64,000 nt of DNA from Lentilactobacillus sp. Marseille-Q4993 (GTDB lineage: Bacteria > Bacillota > Bacilli > Lactobacillales > Lactobacillaceae), in the NCBI RefSeq assembly GCF_951230165.1, contig NZ_CATNVB010000003.1:92169-156168 (forward strand), read 5' to 3'. Positions 33,426 through 42,497 of the stretch are shown here, in pieces (position 1 is the first letter of the stretch; each line of letters begins with the position of its first letter). The notes beneath the pieces were generated by a model. The model was not told the DNA's origin. It saw only the letters and a list, made by a program, of their open reading frames with translations, and did not search any database. The position numbers and the translations under genes are program-made.

Positions 33426-33815
33426 ATGAAAAAATTTTATTTAGTAATTGTTGCGGTGGCTTTCTCATTCTTGATGTTTGCCACTACACAACAAGTAAGC
33501 GCGGCTACATATCATTCAGGAACCCCAAAGATATTAAGGGGGCATTGGCGAAGCGCCAAGAAAACTTCCCTTGGTCACGGGATAATGAACGTCCACAAGA
33601 CCAAGGTATATTTACATTCCAGACTGGCACCTGATCCAGAAGGAATGATGCATGCTAAATACAAACGAACATCAAAGGGTCACTATAAGCTGATTGGCCG
33701 GAATTACGCAAACGCACCTGTTGGCGGCAGCATAATATCGATAAGGGTTAAAGTGTACAGCCACCACAAGATTTACGTCAAAGGACAATCAATGAAGGGT
33801 GTCTACTACAAATAA
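33426..33815 (+). CDS. Small secreted protein (LRG-x-W family), copy 2
   Basis: ATG 33426 follows GAGGGAGATG by eight bases; TTG 33423 is an alternative. The 129-residue protein has a signal peptide (cleavage after VSA, about residue 28) and a basic mature part that starts TPKILRGHWRSAKKTS and ends VYYK. This mirrors the secreted protein at 18810-19253. The mature part is rich in His, Lys and Tyr with no Cys. It lacks an anchor, so is released or held by charge. Function unknown. Confidence 0.65.
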   Translation: MKKFYLVIVAVAFSFLMFATTQQVSAATYHSGTPKILRGHWRSAKKTSLGHGIMNVHKTKVYLHSRLAPDPEGMMHAKYKRTSKGHYKLIGRNYANAPVGGSIISIRVKVYSHHKIYVKGQSMKGVYYK

Positions 33816-33817
33816 CC

Positions 33818-33866
33818 AAAAAGAGTTAGAAATTGCCACACAAGCGACAACTCCCAACTCTTTTAT
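33818..33866. terminator. Bidirectional terminator
   Basis: AAAAGAGTT pairs with AACTCTTTT around a 24-base loop with further pairing; it lies between convergent genes 33815 (plus) and 33873 (minus). Confidence 0.7.
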
Positions 33867-33872
33867 TTTGCT

Positions 33873-34988
33873 CTATTCAGGCCAAACTTGGTTAGCCACA
33901 TCTCGCACCAACTCAAGCTTACGCCACTGTTGTTCTTCAGTTAAATGGTTACCTTCTTCAGTTGAAGCAAAACCACATTGGGGTGATAAACAAAGATTTT
34001 CTAAGGCAGCAAATTCAATTGCATTTTGAATTCGGCTCTTCAACAATTCTACTGATTCCAATTCTGGTGTCTTAGTGGTTACTAAGCCCAGAACGATTCG
34101 TTGATTACGACCATTATCAGCAATCTTCTTTAGTGGTTCAAAACCACCAGAACGCTCATCATCGTACTCCAAGAAGTAGCCATCAATGTGGAGCTGAGCT
34201 AAGTAATCTGCCACTGGATCATAAGCTCCGGCCCCTGCCCAATTTGAATCATAGTTTCCACGGCAGATGTGCATCGTTAGTGTTAAATCATCTGGTTTGT
34301 TATCTGCAATGGCATTAATAGCCTTAACAGCAGCTTCGCACAAAGGCTTTAACTCAGGTCGAATTTCTCCTTCAGAGAAGCTTGCCCACATTCCCCATGA
34401 AGTATCATCAATCTGCAAGTAACGACAGCCAAGATCATAAAACTTTTGAACAGTCTTTTGATATGCCTTGATTACATCTTCTAGAAAGGCATCCAAGTCG
34501 TAGTTATAATACTCGTCAAAAATTTCGGCATCTTTATTTGGAAACAGAACTGATGGACTAGGAATGGTTTGTTTTGCATAAACGCCATCTGGCACAATGC
34601 TTTGTAAAAATTCAAATCCCTTAAAGAATGGGTGATTGGGATTATATTCAATCTTGTCAGTAATCCGAATTCCGCCTTTTCTGGTTTCTTGGCCATTAAA
34701 TACAAAACCATGGTCGGGTTCAAAGAATTCTTCTCCGTTTAAACCATCAAAGAAGTCTAAGTGCCACCAGCTCCGACGGAATTCGCCATCAGTAACGTCT
34801 TTATACCCTAGTTCAATTTGCTTCTCAACAATCTGCTTAATTTGTTTGTCTTCAACAGCAGTCAATTCATCCTGACTAATTTGGCCATTATTAAACTTTT
34901 CCCGGGCTTCTTTTAACTCCTCCGGTCTTAAGAAACTACCCACAATATCAAATCTACATGGTACCTTTACACTTGTTTCAACTGTCAT
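33873..34988 (-). CDS. MetE-family (cobalamin-independent methionine synthase C-terminal-like) methyltransferase
   Basis: The 371-residue protein corresponds to the C-terminal catalytic half of MetE, like Bacillus YxjG/YxjH. Signature stretches are IVGSFLRPEELKEAR, LGYKDVTDGEFRRSWWHLDFF, CRYLQIDDTSWGMW, LTLTMHICRGNYDS and LCLSPQCGFAST; the last two contain the His and Cys expected to bind zinc. It probably methylates homocysteine with a donor other than folate-heptaglutamate, or is a core-MetE. A methionine T-box leader (35022-35280) precedes it, which ties it to methionine supply. Confidence 0.9.
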   Translation of the reverse strand: MTVETSVKVPCRFDIVGSFLRPEELKEAREKFNNGQISQDELTAVEDKQIKQIVEKQIELGYKDVTDGEFRRSWWHLDFFDGLNGEEFFEPDHGFVFNGQETRKGGIRITDKIEYNPNHPFFKGFEFLQSIVPDGVYAKQTIPSPSVLFPNKDAEIFDEYYNYDLDAFLEDVIKAYQKTVQKFYDLGCRYLQIDDTSWGMWASFSEGEIRPELKPLCEAAVKAINAIADNKPDDLTLTMHICRGNYDSNWAGAGAYDPVADYLAQLHIDGYFLEYDDERSGGFEPLKKIADNGRNQRIVLGLVTTKTPELESVELLKSRIQNAIEFAALENLCLSPQCGFASTEEGNHLTEEQQWRKLELVRDVANQVWPE

Positions 34989-35021
34989 AAATTATCCATC
35001 CCTTCAGCGTTTGCATAAAAA

Positions 35022-35280
35022 AACGCCCTCGGAAATAAATTCCAAGGGCGAATGGTTTCGCGGTACCACCTTTTCTCTCGACTAGTTCACACTAGCCAAC
35101 TTAAGAGTGCGACAAACAAGTCATACTCCGGTTTTATAGTGGAAACCAATCAATGTAGACTCACTTTTAGCTCGCCTACATATTGCTCGAAGACCATTTT
35201 CGTAAATTCTGCGTCATCCACTCTCACCAAATGTGGATTCTCTTGGCACGCTTCCGAAACTACTTATCTTTTCAACGCAA
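35022..35280 (-). ncRNA. T-box leader, methionine specifier
   Basis: On the minus strand Stem I starts near 35280 with GATAAGTAG and the specifier loop reads GAAAATGGTC (GAA-A-ATG-G), giving ATG at 35197-35195 as Met specifier. The T-box AGGTGGTACCGCG lies at about 35071-35059; its variable base T would pair with A73 of tRNA-Met. The terminator CGCCCTTGGAA/TTCCGAGGGCG with a T run is at 35050-35022. Starvation for methionine should raise expression of the MetE-like gene. Confidence 0.92.
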
Positions 35281-35362
35281 ATGCTAATCCAATTTTAATT
35301 TTTTAATTTGTTACTCAGAATGATAATCGAAATAAGTAATGCTGTCAATGAAAAATTAAATT

Positions 35363-36910
35363 TTAGTCATCGTCATCCCTATCATAGTCAGCGACTTTCT
35401 TATCAACTACATTCGTCTTCATCTTGAGAGAACCATCATCCTGCTTTTGAATCAACCCATGATATTGGAAAACCTGAATATGAGTATGATCATCCAACTC
35501 AAATTTATACTTCACGTTATAGACCACTCGGGTAAGGTTTGTATCATAAGGTGCCACGCTTTGAACACTTGAAGACATATAATAATCATCGATGTTATCG
35601 TCATTTTGATAACCATCAATCATCTTCATAAATCCTTGATAAACTACACTACCAGTTCCACCGACGAAGTAATCACCATAATTATCATCATCAGCACTTT
35701 CCTCATCAGTAACAGTTCCATCGTCAATATCACCCCAGATGCCATTCAACAAATCACTGACATCTGACTCGTTTGCAAAGCCACTAAATTCAGGTTCAAC
35801 CGTACCGTTGTTATCATCCATTGTAACTTTGGCGGGTTTTGACTTAAGGACTTTTTTGCTAGCAGACTTAAATGACAGTGAAACCTGCATGTCTTGGCTA
35901 AATGGATAGTTCTTCATTTCGTAAAAGCCATCTGAACCTACTGTACCGATTTCTACACCATTAAGAAGCACCTTCGCCCCTGGTTCACCCTTAACACTGT
36001 ACGAAATTGTTTCCAATGGCAACGACTGCTGTAAATCATCGTCATCTGAGCTAACCCAGTTAAATTTACCATTGTTTTGTAGTTTACGGCCATCTACGCT
36101 TGCCGAAGTCTGAACGCTGTACTCACCAGGTAAATATGGGCCAATCTTTTTATATCCCGTCGTCCCCATTTTATTAGAAACTACTTCATTGTTAAGCTTC
36201 AAAACTGCATTATCTCGATTAGTTTTAACTTTAGGATAGATTGTTTTTGCTTTTAAAACATAGTTGTCAAAAAGCAGAAACTTACTGCCAGATTTTGAAA
36301 ACTGCAATTTATCATTAAAATAACCGTTACCCTTAGCGGCTGATGTAAATTTAGCTAACTGATCCTTGTTGTCACTGAAATACTTGATCAACGGCTCGAC
36401 AGAATCTGATGTCGCTTTAAAACTAGGATCGGTTGTCTTAATAAAAGAAGCAACTCCCTTACCATCGTCATTCTTAATATCACTTATCAAGCGCTGTGAT
36501 GCAGCTGCTCGACCGAAGTAATATCGGCCAAACATATACCCACCGGCAATTACCGCCACGACAGCAACTCCAACAAAGACTTTCCACTTTTTAATGGGTT
36601 TTCTAGGCTTATTTTGTCTCTGTCTGCTATCGTTGATTTGCTGCTGATTTTCTTGTTTAGAACGGTTAGAATTTGAGCCCTGAAACTGCTGATTACCATC
36701 CGATTGATGCGAACTTCCGCTATTTACAGGTTGCTCATGCTCATCTGAATTAGTTGATTTATTATCCTCAGGTGTTACATCCTCTTTTTTTGCGGATAAC
36801 TTTGCTTGATCTAGCAAGTACTGCTTTACATTAAAACCACACTCAGGACAAAAAGCGGTATCTTTACTGATTTTGGTTCCACAATTTGGACAGAAAAAGT
36901 TTTCTTGCAT
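35363..36910 (-). CDS. Zinc-ribbon membrane protein, TcaA-like
   Basis: The 515-residue protein begins with a zinc ribbon (FCPNCGTKISKDTAFCPECG), then a Gln/Asn/Ser-rich linker (40-108). One transmembrane helix follows at about 112-130 (WKVFVGVAVVAVIAGGYMFG), then a large extracellular part. The latter matches the TcaA organisation: a helical domain, then Ig-like repeats (KIGPYLPGEYSVQTSASV; VLLNGVEIGTVGSDGFYEM), and a C-terminal NTF2-like domain (SVQSVAPYDTNLTRVVYNVKYKF). TcaA-type proteins influence teichoic acid and glycopeptide responses in staphylococci. An acidic RDDDD ends it. It follows 36934-37932 by 23 bases. Confidence 0.82.
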   Translation of the reverse strand: MQENFFCPNCGTKISKDTAFCPECGFNVKQYLLDQAKLSAKKEDVTPEDNKSTNSDEHEQPVNSGSSHQSDGNQQFQGSNSNRSKQENQQQINDSRQRQNKPRKPIKKWKVFVGVAVVAVIAGGYMFGRYYFGRAAASQRLISDIKNDDGKGVASFIKTTDPSFKATSDSVEPLIKYFSDNKDQLAKFTSAAKGNGYFNDKLQFSKSGSKFLLFDNYVLKAKTIYPKVKTNRDNAVLKLNNEVVSNKMGTTGYKKIGPYLPGEYSVQTSASVDGRKLQNNGKFNWVSSDDDDLQQSLPLETISYSVKGEPGAKVLLNGVEIGTVGSDGFYEMKNYPFSQDMQVSLSFKSASKKVLKSKPAKVTMDDNNGTVEPEFSGFANESDVSDLLNGIWGDIDDGTVTDEESADDDNYGDYFVGGTGSVVYQGFMKMIDGYQNDDNIDDYYMSSSVQSVAPYDTNLTRVVYNVKYKFELDDHTHIQVFQYHGLIQKQDDGSLKMKTNVVDKKVADYDRDDDD

Positions 36911-36933
36911 AGTTAATTTATTCCCCCCCTAAA

Positions 36934-37932
36934 TTAGGAATTAACCCAGTTTTGTATCTTTTCAACAAAGGCCGCAATTAGTGAATTTGTGGCAAACAAC
37001 ATAATAACAACCGGAACCAACTGAGAAATAAGAACAGCATAAAACTTATTAAATTTAGATTTCACATTCACAAGTGTCATGATAGCTGCAATCGAAATAA
37101 TTGATTGGCTGATTATAAATAGAAATAGCATAACTGAAGCAAACGGACTATCAGATGACGTAACAGTCAAGGAAAGCAGTACATTTACAGCCATCAACAT
37201 TGCACTAATATTTAGATATACTCCAAATTCATCTGCAAAATGAACAATAGTTATTTCATCTTTTTGGAACACCTTTCTAACTGCAAATGAAACAATGAAG
37301 TAGGCTGCAAACATTAGGACAAATAACCAGCCAATCTTCATAATTCCACCAGAAACATCGCTAATAATAGTTTTAACAGCAGACATCATTAGTTCTTCTG
37401 AACTACCTACAGAATGAACGTAGCTCTCCCACTTTGTAACACCAACTTTAAAAAATCCTAATACCAGAATAACGTAGATTACTAATGAAACGAATCCTGC
37501 ATATTTTGGAAATTCTTGCGTATCTACTGGGTTAACAATAGAATTCTTCAAATATGAAAGGTAATCCATGAAGTAACTTTTATATTGAACAGTTGCGTCT
37601 GAATTTACTGCAGAAGAATGGGCAGTTGCATGGTTAGTGCCCGGTTGCTGATATTCATATCCTTGATGATCAAAGTTAGCTTTTCCAGCTGGCCTACCTT
37701 CACTAAAACCCGATTCATTTGGTTCATTATGATTAACATACCCATCACCCGTTACATCCGAGTACCTTTTTTCATTACTAAGGTTCTCCTGCACAGGATG
37801 ATTATCCTCAACCGGTTTACTTGGCTCCACGTTACTCGTCGCAGCAGCAACGTTTGCCAAACTAAACCCACAGTACACACAGAACTTAGCTGTATCTTGA
37901 TTTTCTTTTCCACAATTTGGACATATTTTCAT
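36934..37932 (-). CDS. Zinc-ribbon multi-span membrane protein
   Basis: The 332-residue protein starts with the zinc ribbon ICPNCGKENQDTAKFCVYCG, followed by a polar linker of 100 residues and a C-terminal membrane domain with about five spans (from about residue 140: YAGFVSLVIYVILVLGFFKV onwards). It is similar to the DUF6574-type lactobacillus proteins that accompany TcaA-like partners. Both proteins share the same N-terminal zinc module, so they may assemble with each other at the cytoplasmic face. The upstream 313-base gap (37933-38246) is very AT-rich and holds the divergent promoters. Confidence 0.75.
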   Translation of the reverse strand: MKICPNCGKENQDTAKFCVYCGFSLANVAAATSNVEPSKPVEDNHPVQENLSNEKRYSDVTGDGYVNHNEPNESGFSEGRPAGKANFDHQGYEYQQPGTNHATAHSSAVNSDATVQYKSYFMDYLSYLKNSIVNPVDTQEFPKYAGFVSLVIYVILVLGFFKVGVTKWESYVHSVGSSEELMMSAVKTIISDVSGGIMKIGWLFVLMFAAYFIVSFAVRKVFQKDEITIVHFADEFGVYLNISAMLMAVNVLLSLTVTSSDSPFASVMLFLFIISQSIISIAAIMTLVNVKSKFNKFYAVLISQLVPVVIMLFATNSLIAAFVEKIQNWVNS

Positions 37933-38167
37933 ATGAATTTCCCCCCGATAAATAATGTATATAAATAAAATAAATAATAAATATATAACTTTAATTATAG
38001 TATAACTAACCGGTTAAATTCTACTATTTATAGAAAATAAATATTATCCCGTAGAGTGCTATTATATAGCGATCCATCTAGTTATAAGCATAAGTCACAA
38101 TAACTAAATGATAATTATTACTATTTAAAAACACCCAAATTGCTACCAGTTAAACCAAATGCCACCT

Positions 38168-38197
38168 TTGCACCCACCATTTCCCCAGTGCTAAAAT
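38168..38197 (+). promoter_or_regulatory. Probable promoter of the DJ-1 gene
   Basis: TTGCAC (38168-38173) and TAAAAT (38192-38197) with an 18-base spacer lie 50 bases before the start. The rest of the gap 37933-38167 is AT-rich with TATAAT-like words; I see no further feature. Confidence 0.45.
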
Positions 38198-38246
38198 ACT
38201 CTATGCAATAAAAATTGCGATTAACTACCCAAAGGAGATAATTATT

Positions 38247-38753
38247 ATGAGTAAAGTTGCCGTAGTCGTTACTGACTTTGTGGAGGATATTGAATATACT
38301 TCCCCGGTTGAAGCAATGAAACAAGCTGGCCACGATGTTACCACCATCGAAATGGAAGCCGGCAAAACCGTCGAAGGTAAACATGGCACTAAAATCACAG
38401 TCGATAAGTCAATCGACGATGTTAAGCCAGAAGATTTTGATGGCTTATTGATTCCTGGTGGTTTCTCGCCTGATCAACTTCGTGACGATGAGAGAATGGT
38501 CGACTTTGTTAAGGGATTTCTATTAGCTAACAAACCAACTTTCGCAATCTGCCACGGCCCTCAACTGTTCATCCAAACTGGTTTGACTAAGGGTCGTAAG
38601 ATGACTGGTTATAATACCGTTCGTCCTGACCTCTATTACGCTGGTGCTTTGGTTGAGGACAAGCCAGTCGTTGTTGACAACAACTTGGTTACAAGTCGGA
38701 CTCCTGATGATCTTGATCAATTTAACTCAGCGATTCTCGATCAATTAAAATAA
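38247..38753 (+). CDS. DJ-1/PfpI-family protein
   Basis: The 168-residue protein has the DJ-1/PfpI fold: VAVVVTDFVEDIEYTSPVEAM, DFDGLLIPGGFSPDQLR, and the nucleophile elbow FAICHGPQLFI with Cys. TSRTPDDLDQFNSAIL ends it, typical of PfpI/YraA general-stress proteins. Members act as glyoxalase III or protein/nucleotide deglycases, or chaperones for oxidative stress; exact activity is unknown. It has a strong AAAGGAGATA site and its own promoter and terminator. Confidence 0.92.
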   Translation: MSKVAVVVTDFVEDIEYTSPVEAMKQAGHDVTTIEMEAGKTVEGKHGTKITVDKSIDDVKPEDFDGLLIPGGFSPDQLRDDERMVDFVKGFLLANKPTFAICHGPQLFIQTGLTKGRKMTGYNTVRPDLYYAGALVEDKPVVVDNNLVTSRTPDDLDQFNSAILDQLK

Positions 38754-38765
38754 AAGAGTAACGCA

Positions 38766-38803
38766 AAAAGGCTTCTTCCAAATGGAAGAAGCCTTTATTT
38801 GCA
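38766..38803 (+). terminator. Terminator of the DJ-1 gene
   Basis: AAAGGCTTCTTCCA pairs with TGGAAGAAGCCTTT, then ATTTG. Confidence 0.85.
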
Positions 38804-38902
38804 ATGTTTTACAATTACTAATTATAACTGTTTTGAAAGAGAATGACACACTCAAACTATAAAAAAATATGCTAAACTGAAGCTATTAAAGGAGTGAACG
38901 CT

Positions 38903-39040
38903 ATGAAAACTAACATCCCCACTTCCGCTGCTATTCTCCACATTATTAGTGGCACTTTTCTAACCATTGGCGCAGCAACTTTATTCGCGGCAGGAGTGGT
39001 TCAAACAACCGCAAACCACAAAAAAACGGAAACTAAATAG
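38903..39040 (+). CDS. Small single-span protein, unknown
   Basis: A 45-residue frame with AAAGGAGTGAACGCT before ATG 38903. It encodes one hydrophobic helix (about residues 9-34, Ala/Thr/Ile rich) and a short Lys-rich end. A terminator hairpin starts at its stop codon. The good ribosome site and terminator support it as a genuine small gene in the 305-base gap; function unknown. Confidence 0.55.
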   Translation: MKTNIPTSAAILHIISGTFLTIGAATLFAAGVVQTTANHKKTETK

Positions 39041-39054
39041 TTTCCGCTTTTTTT
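39022..39054. terminator. Bidirectional terminator
   Basis: CGGAAAC and GTTTCCG pair around TAAATA, with A and T runs on the two sides. It serves the small gene (plus) and the amidohydrolase (minus, ends 39059). Confidence 0.85.
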
Positions 39055-39058
39055 AATT

Positions 39059-40309
39059 CTAGATTGCCGCTTCCGTCACTCTCTTATCTTCTTTAACATC
39101 AGCAACCACTCTACTTGCATGAACCCGAACCCCGTTTTGATAAACATCGTTATCTCTCTGGAATACCTTAATATCCTCAACTGGGTTATCATTCATTACG
39201 ATAAAGTCCGCATACTTGCCAACCTCAATTGAGCCAAACTCATTATCAACGTGCATTGCCCTTGCACAGTTGAAAGTTGCCGAATCAATTGCTTGAGCGG
39301 GCGTCATATCAGCTTTGTCTACGTATAATTGCATCTCGTAAGCACTTTCGCTTTCAAAACCGTTATATGGAGTTCCCGCATCAGTTCCCATTGCGATTGG
39401 AATTCCAGCTGCCGCAGCCTTTTTAATACTTGCGAAGTGTTTCTTGATATTAACGATTACCTTTTTACGCGCCCAGTCAGGAACCGTTCCTTCACCATAT
39501 TGATAGATGGCATACATTGCGTTTAATGTTGGCACCACCGTAGTTCCGTGTTCCTTCATCATCGCAATCGTTTCGTCATCAATGTTAAAGGCGTGTTCAA
39601 CAGTATCGACTCCAGCTTCAACGGCCTCCTTAACCCCTTCGGCACCCTGAACATGCGCAGCAACCGTCTTATTCTTATGATGGGCTTCACGAACTGCGGC
39701 TTTAACTTCATCCATGTTGAACTGAATATCGTCAGGAGTTTCGCCATTCTTCAGCACTCCACCAGTAACCATCATCTTGATATTGTCGACACCATTCTTT
39801 AATGCCGTCCGCACTCCCTTGATGACTTCATCTACACCATCCACTTCGTATCCGCCATCTGAACCGTGGCCACCTGTAATTGAAAACGCCTGCCCAGAAG
39901 CCATCACTCGTGGTCCTTTCACAAAGCCCTTCTTTTGCATCTCACGAATTTCAACATCAATATCATATGGCGCGCCGACGTTACGAATATATGTAACTCC
40001 GTGGTTGATCATATCTTCCATATTTTTCACGGCGTACATTGTATTAAACTCACGTGAGTTGGAATGCCGGTCTTCCTCACCATCTCGCCACCAGTATGTT
40101 GGAATACTTGTGATATGGGTATGAGCATTCATGATTCCAGGGGTCATGTACTTTCCATCCATATCCACCACTTCATCAACTGCTTGGACGTCATCGTTGA
40201 CTCCAATAATCTTTCCGGTTTCCGTATCAACCGTAACACTCTGATTATCCTTGAATCCTTCAACCTCTGAACTGTATACTGAAACGTTTGTGTATTTAAC
40301 AATAGCCAT
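39059..40309 (-). CDS. Metal-dependent amidohydrolase (imidazolonepropionase/prolidase-like)
   Basis: The 416-residue protein has the amidohydrolase TIM-barrel pattern: MNAHTHITS (first metal His pair), IKMMVTGGVLK (position of the carbamylated Lys or bridging residue), VAAHVQGAEGVKEAVEAGVDTVEHAF (metal His residues) and IPIAMGTDAGTPYNG (metal Asp). The C-terminal GSIEVGKYADFIVMNDNPVEDI is characteristic. Related enzymes cleave Xaa-Pro or Xaa-Arg dipeptides or N-acyl amino acids. It follows the peptide-binding lipoprotein by 105 bases with no terminator seen, so it may share its T-box control, consistent with use of an imported peptide. Confidence 0.85.
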   Translation of the reverse strand: MAIVKYTNVSVYSSEVEGFKDNQSVTVDTETGKIIGVNDDVQAVDEVVDMDGKYMTPGIMNAHTHITSIPTYWWRDGEEDRHSNSREFNTMYAVKNMEDMINHGVTYIRNVGAPYDIDVEIREMQKKGFVKGPRVMASGQAFSITGGHGSDGGYEVDGVDEVIKGVRTALKNGVDNIKMMVTGGVLKNGETPDDIQFNMDEVKAAVREAHHKNKTVAAHVQGAEGVKEAVEAGVDTVEHAFNIDDETIAMMKEHGTTVVPTLNAMYAIYQYGEGTVPDWARKKVIVNIKKHFASIKKAAAAGIPIAMGTDAGTPYNGFESESAYEMQLYVDKADMTPAQAIDSATFNCARAMHVDNEFGSIEVGKYADFIVMNDNPVEDIKVFQRDNDVYQNGVRVHASRVVADVKEDKRVTEAAI

Positions 40310-40414
40310 AATAACTCTTCCTTTCGATTTGCATTCTCTTCTGCCAATTATTTTTCCGTGGGTTTCTTAACTGATATTTCAAGAACACCACCTCCTTTAT
40401 TGCGGAATTAATCG

Positions 40415-42052
40415 TTATTTCCAATAAGCGTACTGCAGTTTGCCTGACTGTCCGGACATTGCATCCCACTTCAAACCACCAAGTTTTGGATTAATCAGAT
40501 GTGCTTGGGCTGCTTGATATGTTGGGGCAACCCCTGCGATCGCCATAATTCTTTGATCAGCTTGTTTTTCAAAATCGTAACGTTGTTGCTTGTTGTATTT
40601 AGTAGTATCGGCAACCTTGTTCATCAGCTCTTCGTACTTAGCATCCTTAAAGTTTGAGAAGTTAATTGAATTGCCACTTCTCATCCCATCCAAGAAGTTT
40701 TGGGCGTCTGGATAATCAGGTCCCCAACCAACGGTCGCAATATCAAACTCGGTCGAGAAGTCTCGGGAAACGTGAGTTGCGTGTGGAACGGAAACCACGT
40801 TGATTTTCATTCCTTTAAGGTACTTGGCAACTTGACCCTGAACGTATTCAGCCAATTGCTTCTCGGTATCAGTATCATCAACCAAGAAATCAAGGGTAAC
40901 GTTCTTCTTGCCAATTTCCTTTTGAGCCTTTGCCCAGTATGTCTTAGCCTCAGCATAATCAGTCTTAGCAAGGTTCCCTACTTCATCAATCATATCCTTG
41001 CCATTCTTAGGGTCTTTGGCGTAATCCTTTGGTACGATGTTGTTTGATCCGGTCGACCCATCTTGCAAAACCTTGTTGGCCAATTGATCACGATCGATAA
41101 CCAAACTCAATGCGTGACGAAGGTTTTCGTTATGGGTTGCCTTCCGTTTATCATTGAAGTAAATGTAATTATTCCGCCCTGTCTTAGTAACCACCAGTGC
41201 TTTATTGTTCTGGTTATTCTTAACCGCACTACCAGTCAACGTGGTGAAATCAATTTGTCCTGAGTTGAACATGTTCTGAGCAGTGTTATTTTCCTTAACC
41301 ACTTGAACGTTGATCTTTGGAATCTTGACGTTCTTTGCATCCCAGTAATACTTATTCTTAACGTATGTCCATGAATCATTTTGACCAGTCCAACCTTTGA
41401 TGACGTATGCTCCGTTTGAGAGGAACTTATCACTTGAAGTTCCGTACTTGGCACCGTACTTCTTAATTTCGGAAACCTTGATTGGCGTGAAACCCAGAAA
41501 TTCGTTATTCATAAACGGAACTGGTTTGGTCAACTTAACCGTAAAGGTTCGCGAATTAACTGCCTCGATTCCCAACTTCTTAGGACTCATCTTTCCTTGA
41601 TTGACCGCCTCAAAGTTCTTCAGATACTGAATTTGCGTGGTAGCCTGGGACTGAGTTTTTGGATCCGCCTGCCTCTGAATGGCAGTCACAAAATCCTGTG
41701 ACGTCACTTGAGAACCATCACTCCACTTAGCGTCCTTCCGAATTGTAAACGTGTACTTGGTGCCGTTTTCGGTTGGGGTAACTACTTTCTCAACCATACC
41801 GGCAGTGATTTTATTGTTCTTATCCTTGCGATAAATTCCCTCAGTGGTTTGATCATCAACCGCGCTACCGTTAGTTTCAATTACCTTAGTTGGGTCAATC
41901 GTCAACGGTTCCCCCGGAATTGTTATTTTTAAGGTTTGGGAGTCATCATCCTGCTTAGCACCAGTGATTGATGACACACACCCAGTTAATAAGACGGCCA
42001 TCACACTGCAAATCAGACTAATAATTACGATGTTCTTTTTTGATATGGACAT
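40415..42052 (-). CDS. Oligopeptide-binding lipoprotein (OppA/DtpA-like)
   Basis: A 545-residue SBP_bac_5 family lipoprotein. ATG 42052 follows AGGAGGAATAGAT; an upstream in-frame start overlaps that site. The lipobox is LLTGC (Cys near residue 26). Family landmarks: EGIYRKDKNNKITAGMVEK, YTFTIRKDAKWSDGSQVTSQDFVTAIQR, RHALSLVIDRDQLANKV and VGWGPDYPDAQNFLDGM. It delivers peptides to an Opp permease; no permease gene is adjacent, so it is an extra receptor. A T-box leader lies upstream. Confidence 0.92.
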   Translation of the reverse strand: MSISKKNIVIISLICSVMAVLLTGCVSSITGAKQDDDSQTLKITIPGEPLTIDPTKVIETNGSAVDDQTTEGIYRKDKNNKITAGMVEKVVTPTENGTKYTFTIRKDAKWSDGSQVTSQDFVTAIQRQADPKTQSQATTQIQYLKNFEAVNQGKMSPKKLGIEAVNSRTFTVKLTKPVPFMNNEFLGFTPIKVSEIKKYGAKYGTSSDKFLSNGAYVIKGWTGQNDSWTYVKNKYYWDAKNVKIPKINVQVVKENNTAQNMFNSGQIDFTTLTGSAVKNNQNNKALVVTKTGRNNYIYFNDKRKATHNENLRHALSLVIDRDQLANKVLQDGSTGSNNIVPKDYAKDPKNGKDMIDEVGNLAKTDYAEAKTYWAKAQKEIGKKNVTLDFLVDDTDTEKQLAEYVQGQVAKYLKGMKINVVSVPHATHVSRDFSTEFDIATVGWGPDYPDAQNFLDGMRSGNSINFSNFKDAKYEELMNKVADTTKYNKQQRYDFEKQADQRIMAIAGVAPTYQAAQAHLINPKLGGLKWDAMSGQSGKLQYAYWK

Positions 42053-42116
42053 ATCTATTCCTCCTGCAATGTTTTTTGATATTGATATTGGCACCACCGT
42101 TTTCTGGCCAGGAAAA

Positions 42117-42371
42117 CAAAAAAAGCGCCCCTTCAGATTTCTCTAAAAGGACGCTTTTGCGCGGTACCACCTTAATTATGGGAACACTCCCACCTCTCAC
42201 GTACGCCTGATCGTCATCAGGATAACGTTGGCGCTATAATGGGCGCTCCCAGTTAGTTCTTACGAACCGCATGCTCGAAATTCACTTTTACCAGTAAGTC
42301 CTCACGCTCTTCCAGATAACGGCGCTCTCTTGGCAGGACTTATCAGCTACTCCCGATTTTCTCTCAGCACT
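42117..42371 (-). ncRNA. T-box leader of the peptide-binding gene, specifier uncertain
   Basis: On the minus strand Stem I opens with GTGCTGAGAG, contains CGGGAGTAGC, and closes with AATTTCGAGCAT. The T-box AGGTGGTACCGCG lies at about 42171-42159 and a terminator with arms AAAAGCGTCCTT/AAGGGGCGCTTTT ends near 42117. The specifier loop reads GGTAAAAGTGAA. Aligned on the other T-box here it gives AGT (Ser), yet the bulge base T predicts an A73 tRNA, while tRNA-Ser normally has G73. A shifted reading GTG (Val) would agree with A73. Confidence 0.88.
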
Positions 42372-42497
42372 TTTTAATCAATATCTAATGTCTAGTACAA
42401 TAACGTTGATTTTTTATGTTGTCAACATCATTATAAAATTATTTTTAATCAATCTCTTATAATTGCTGTTTCATAGGGATTTATCGTACTTAAAAAA

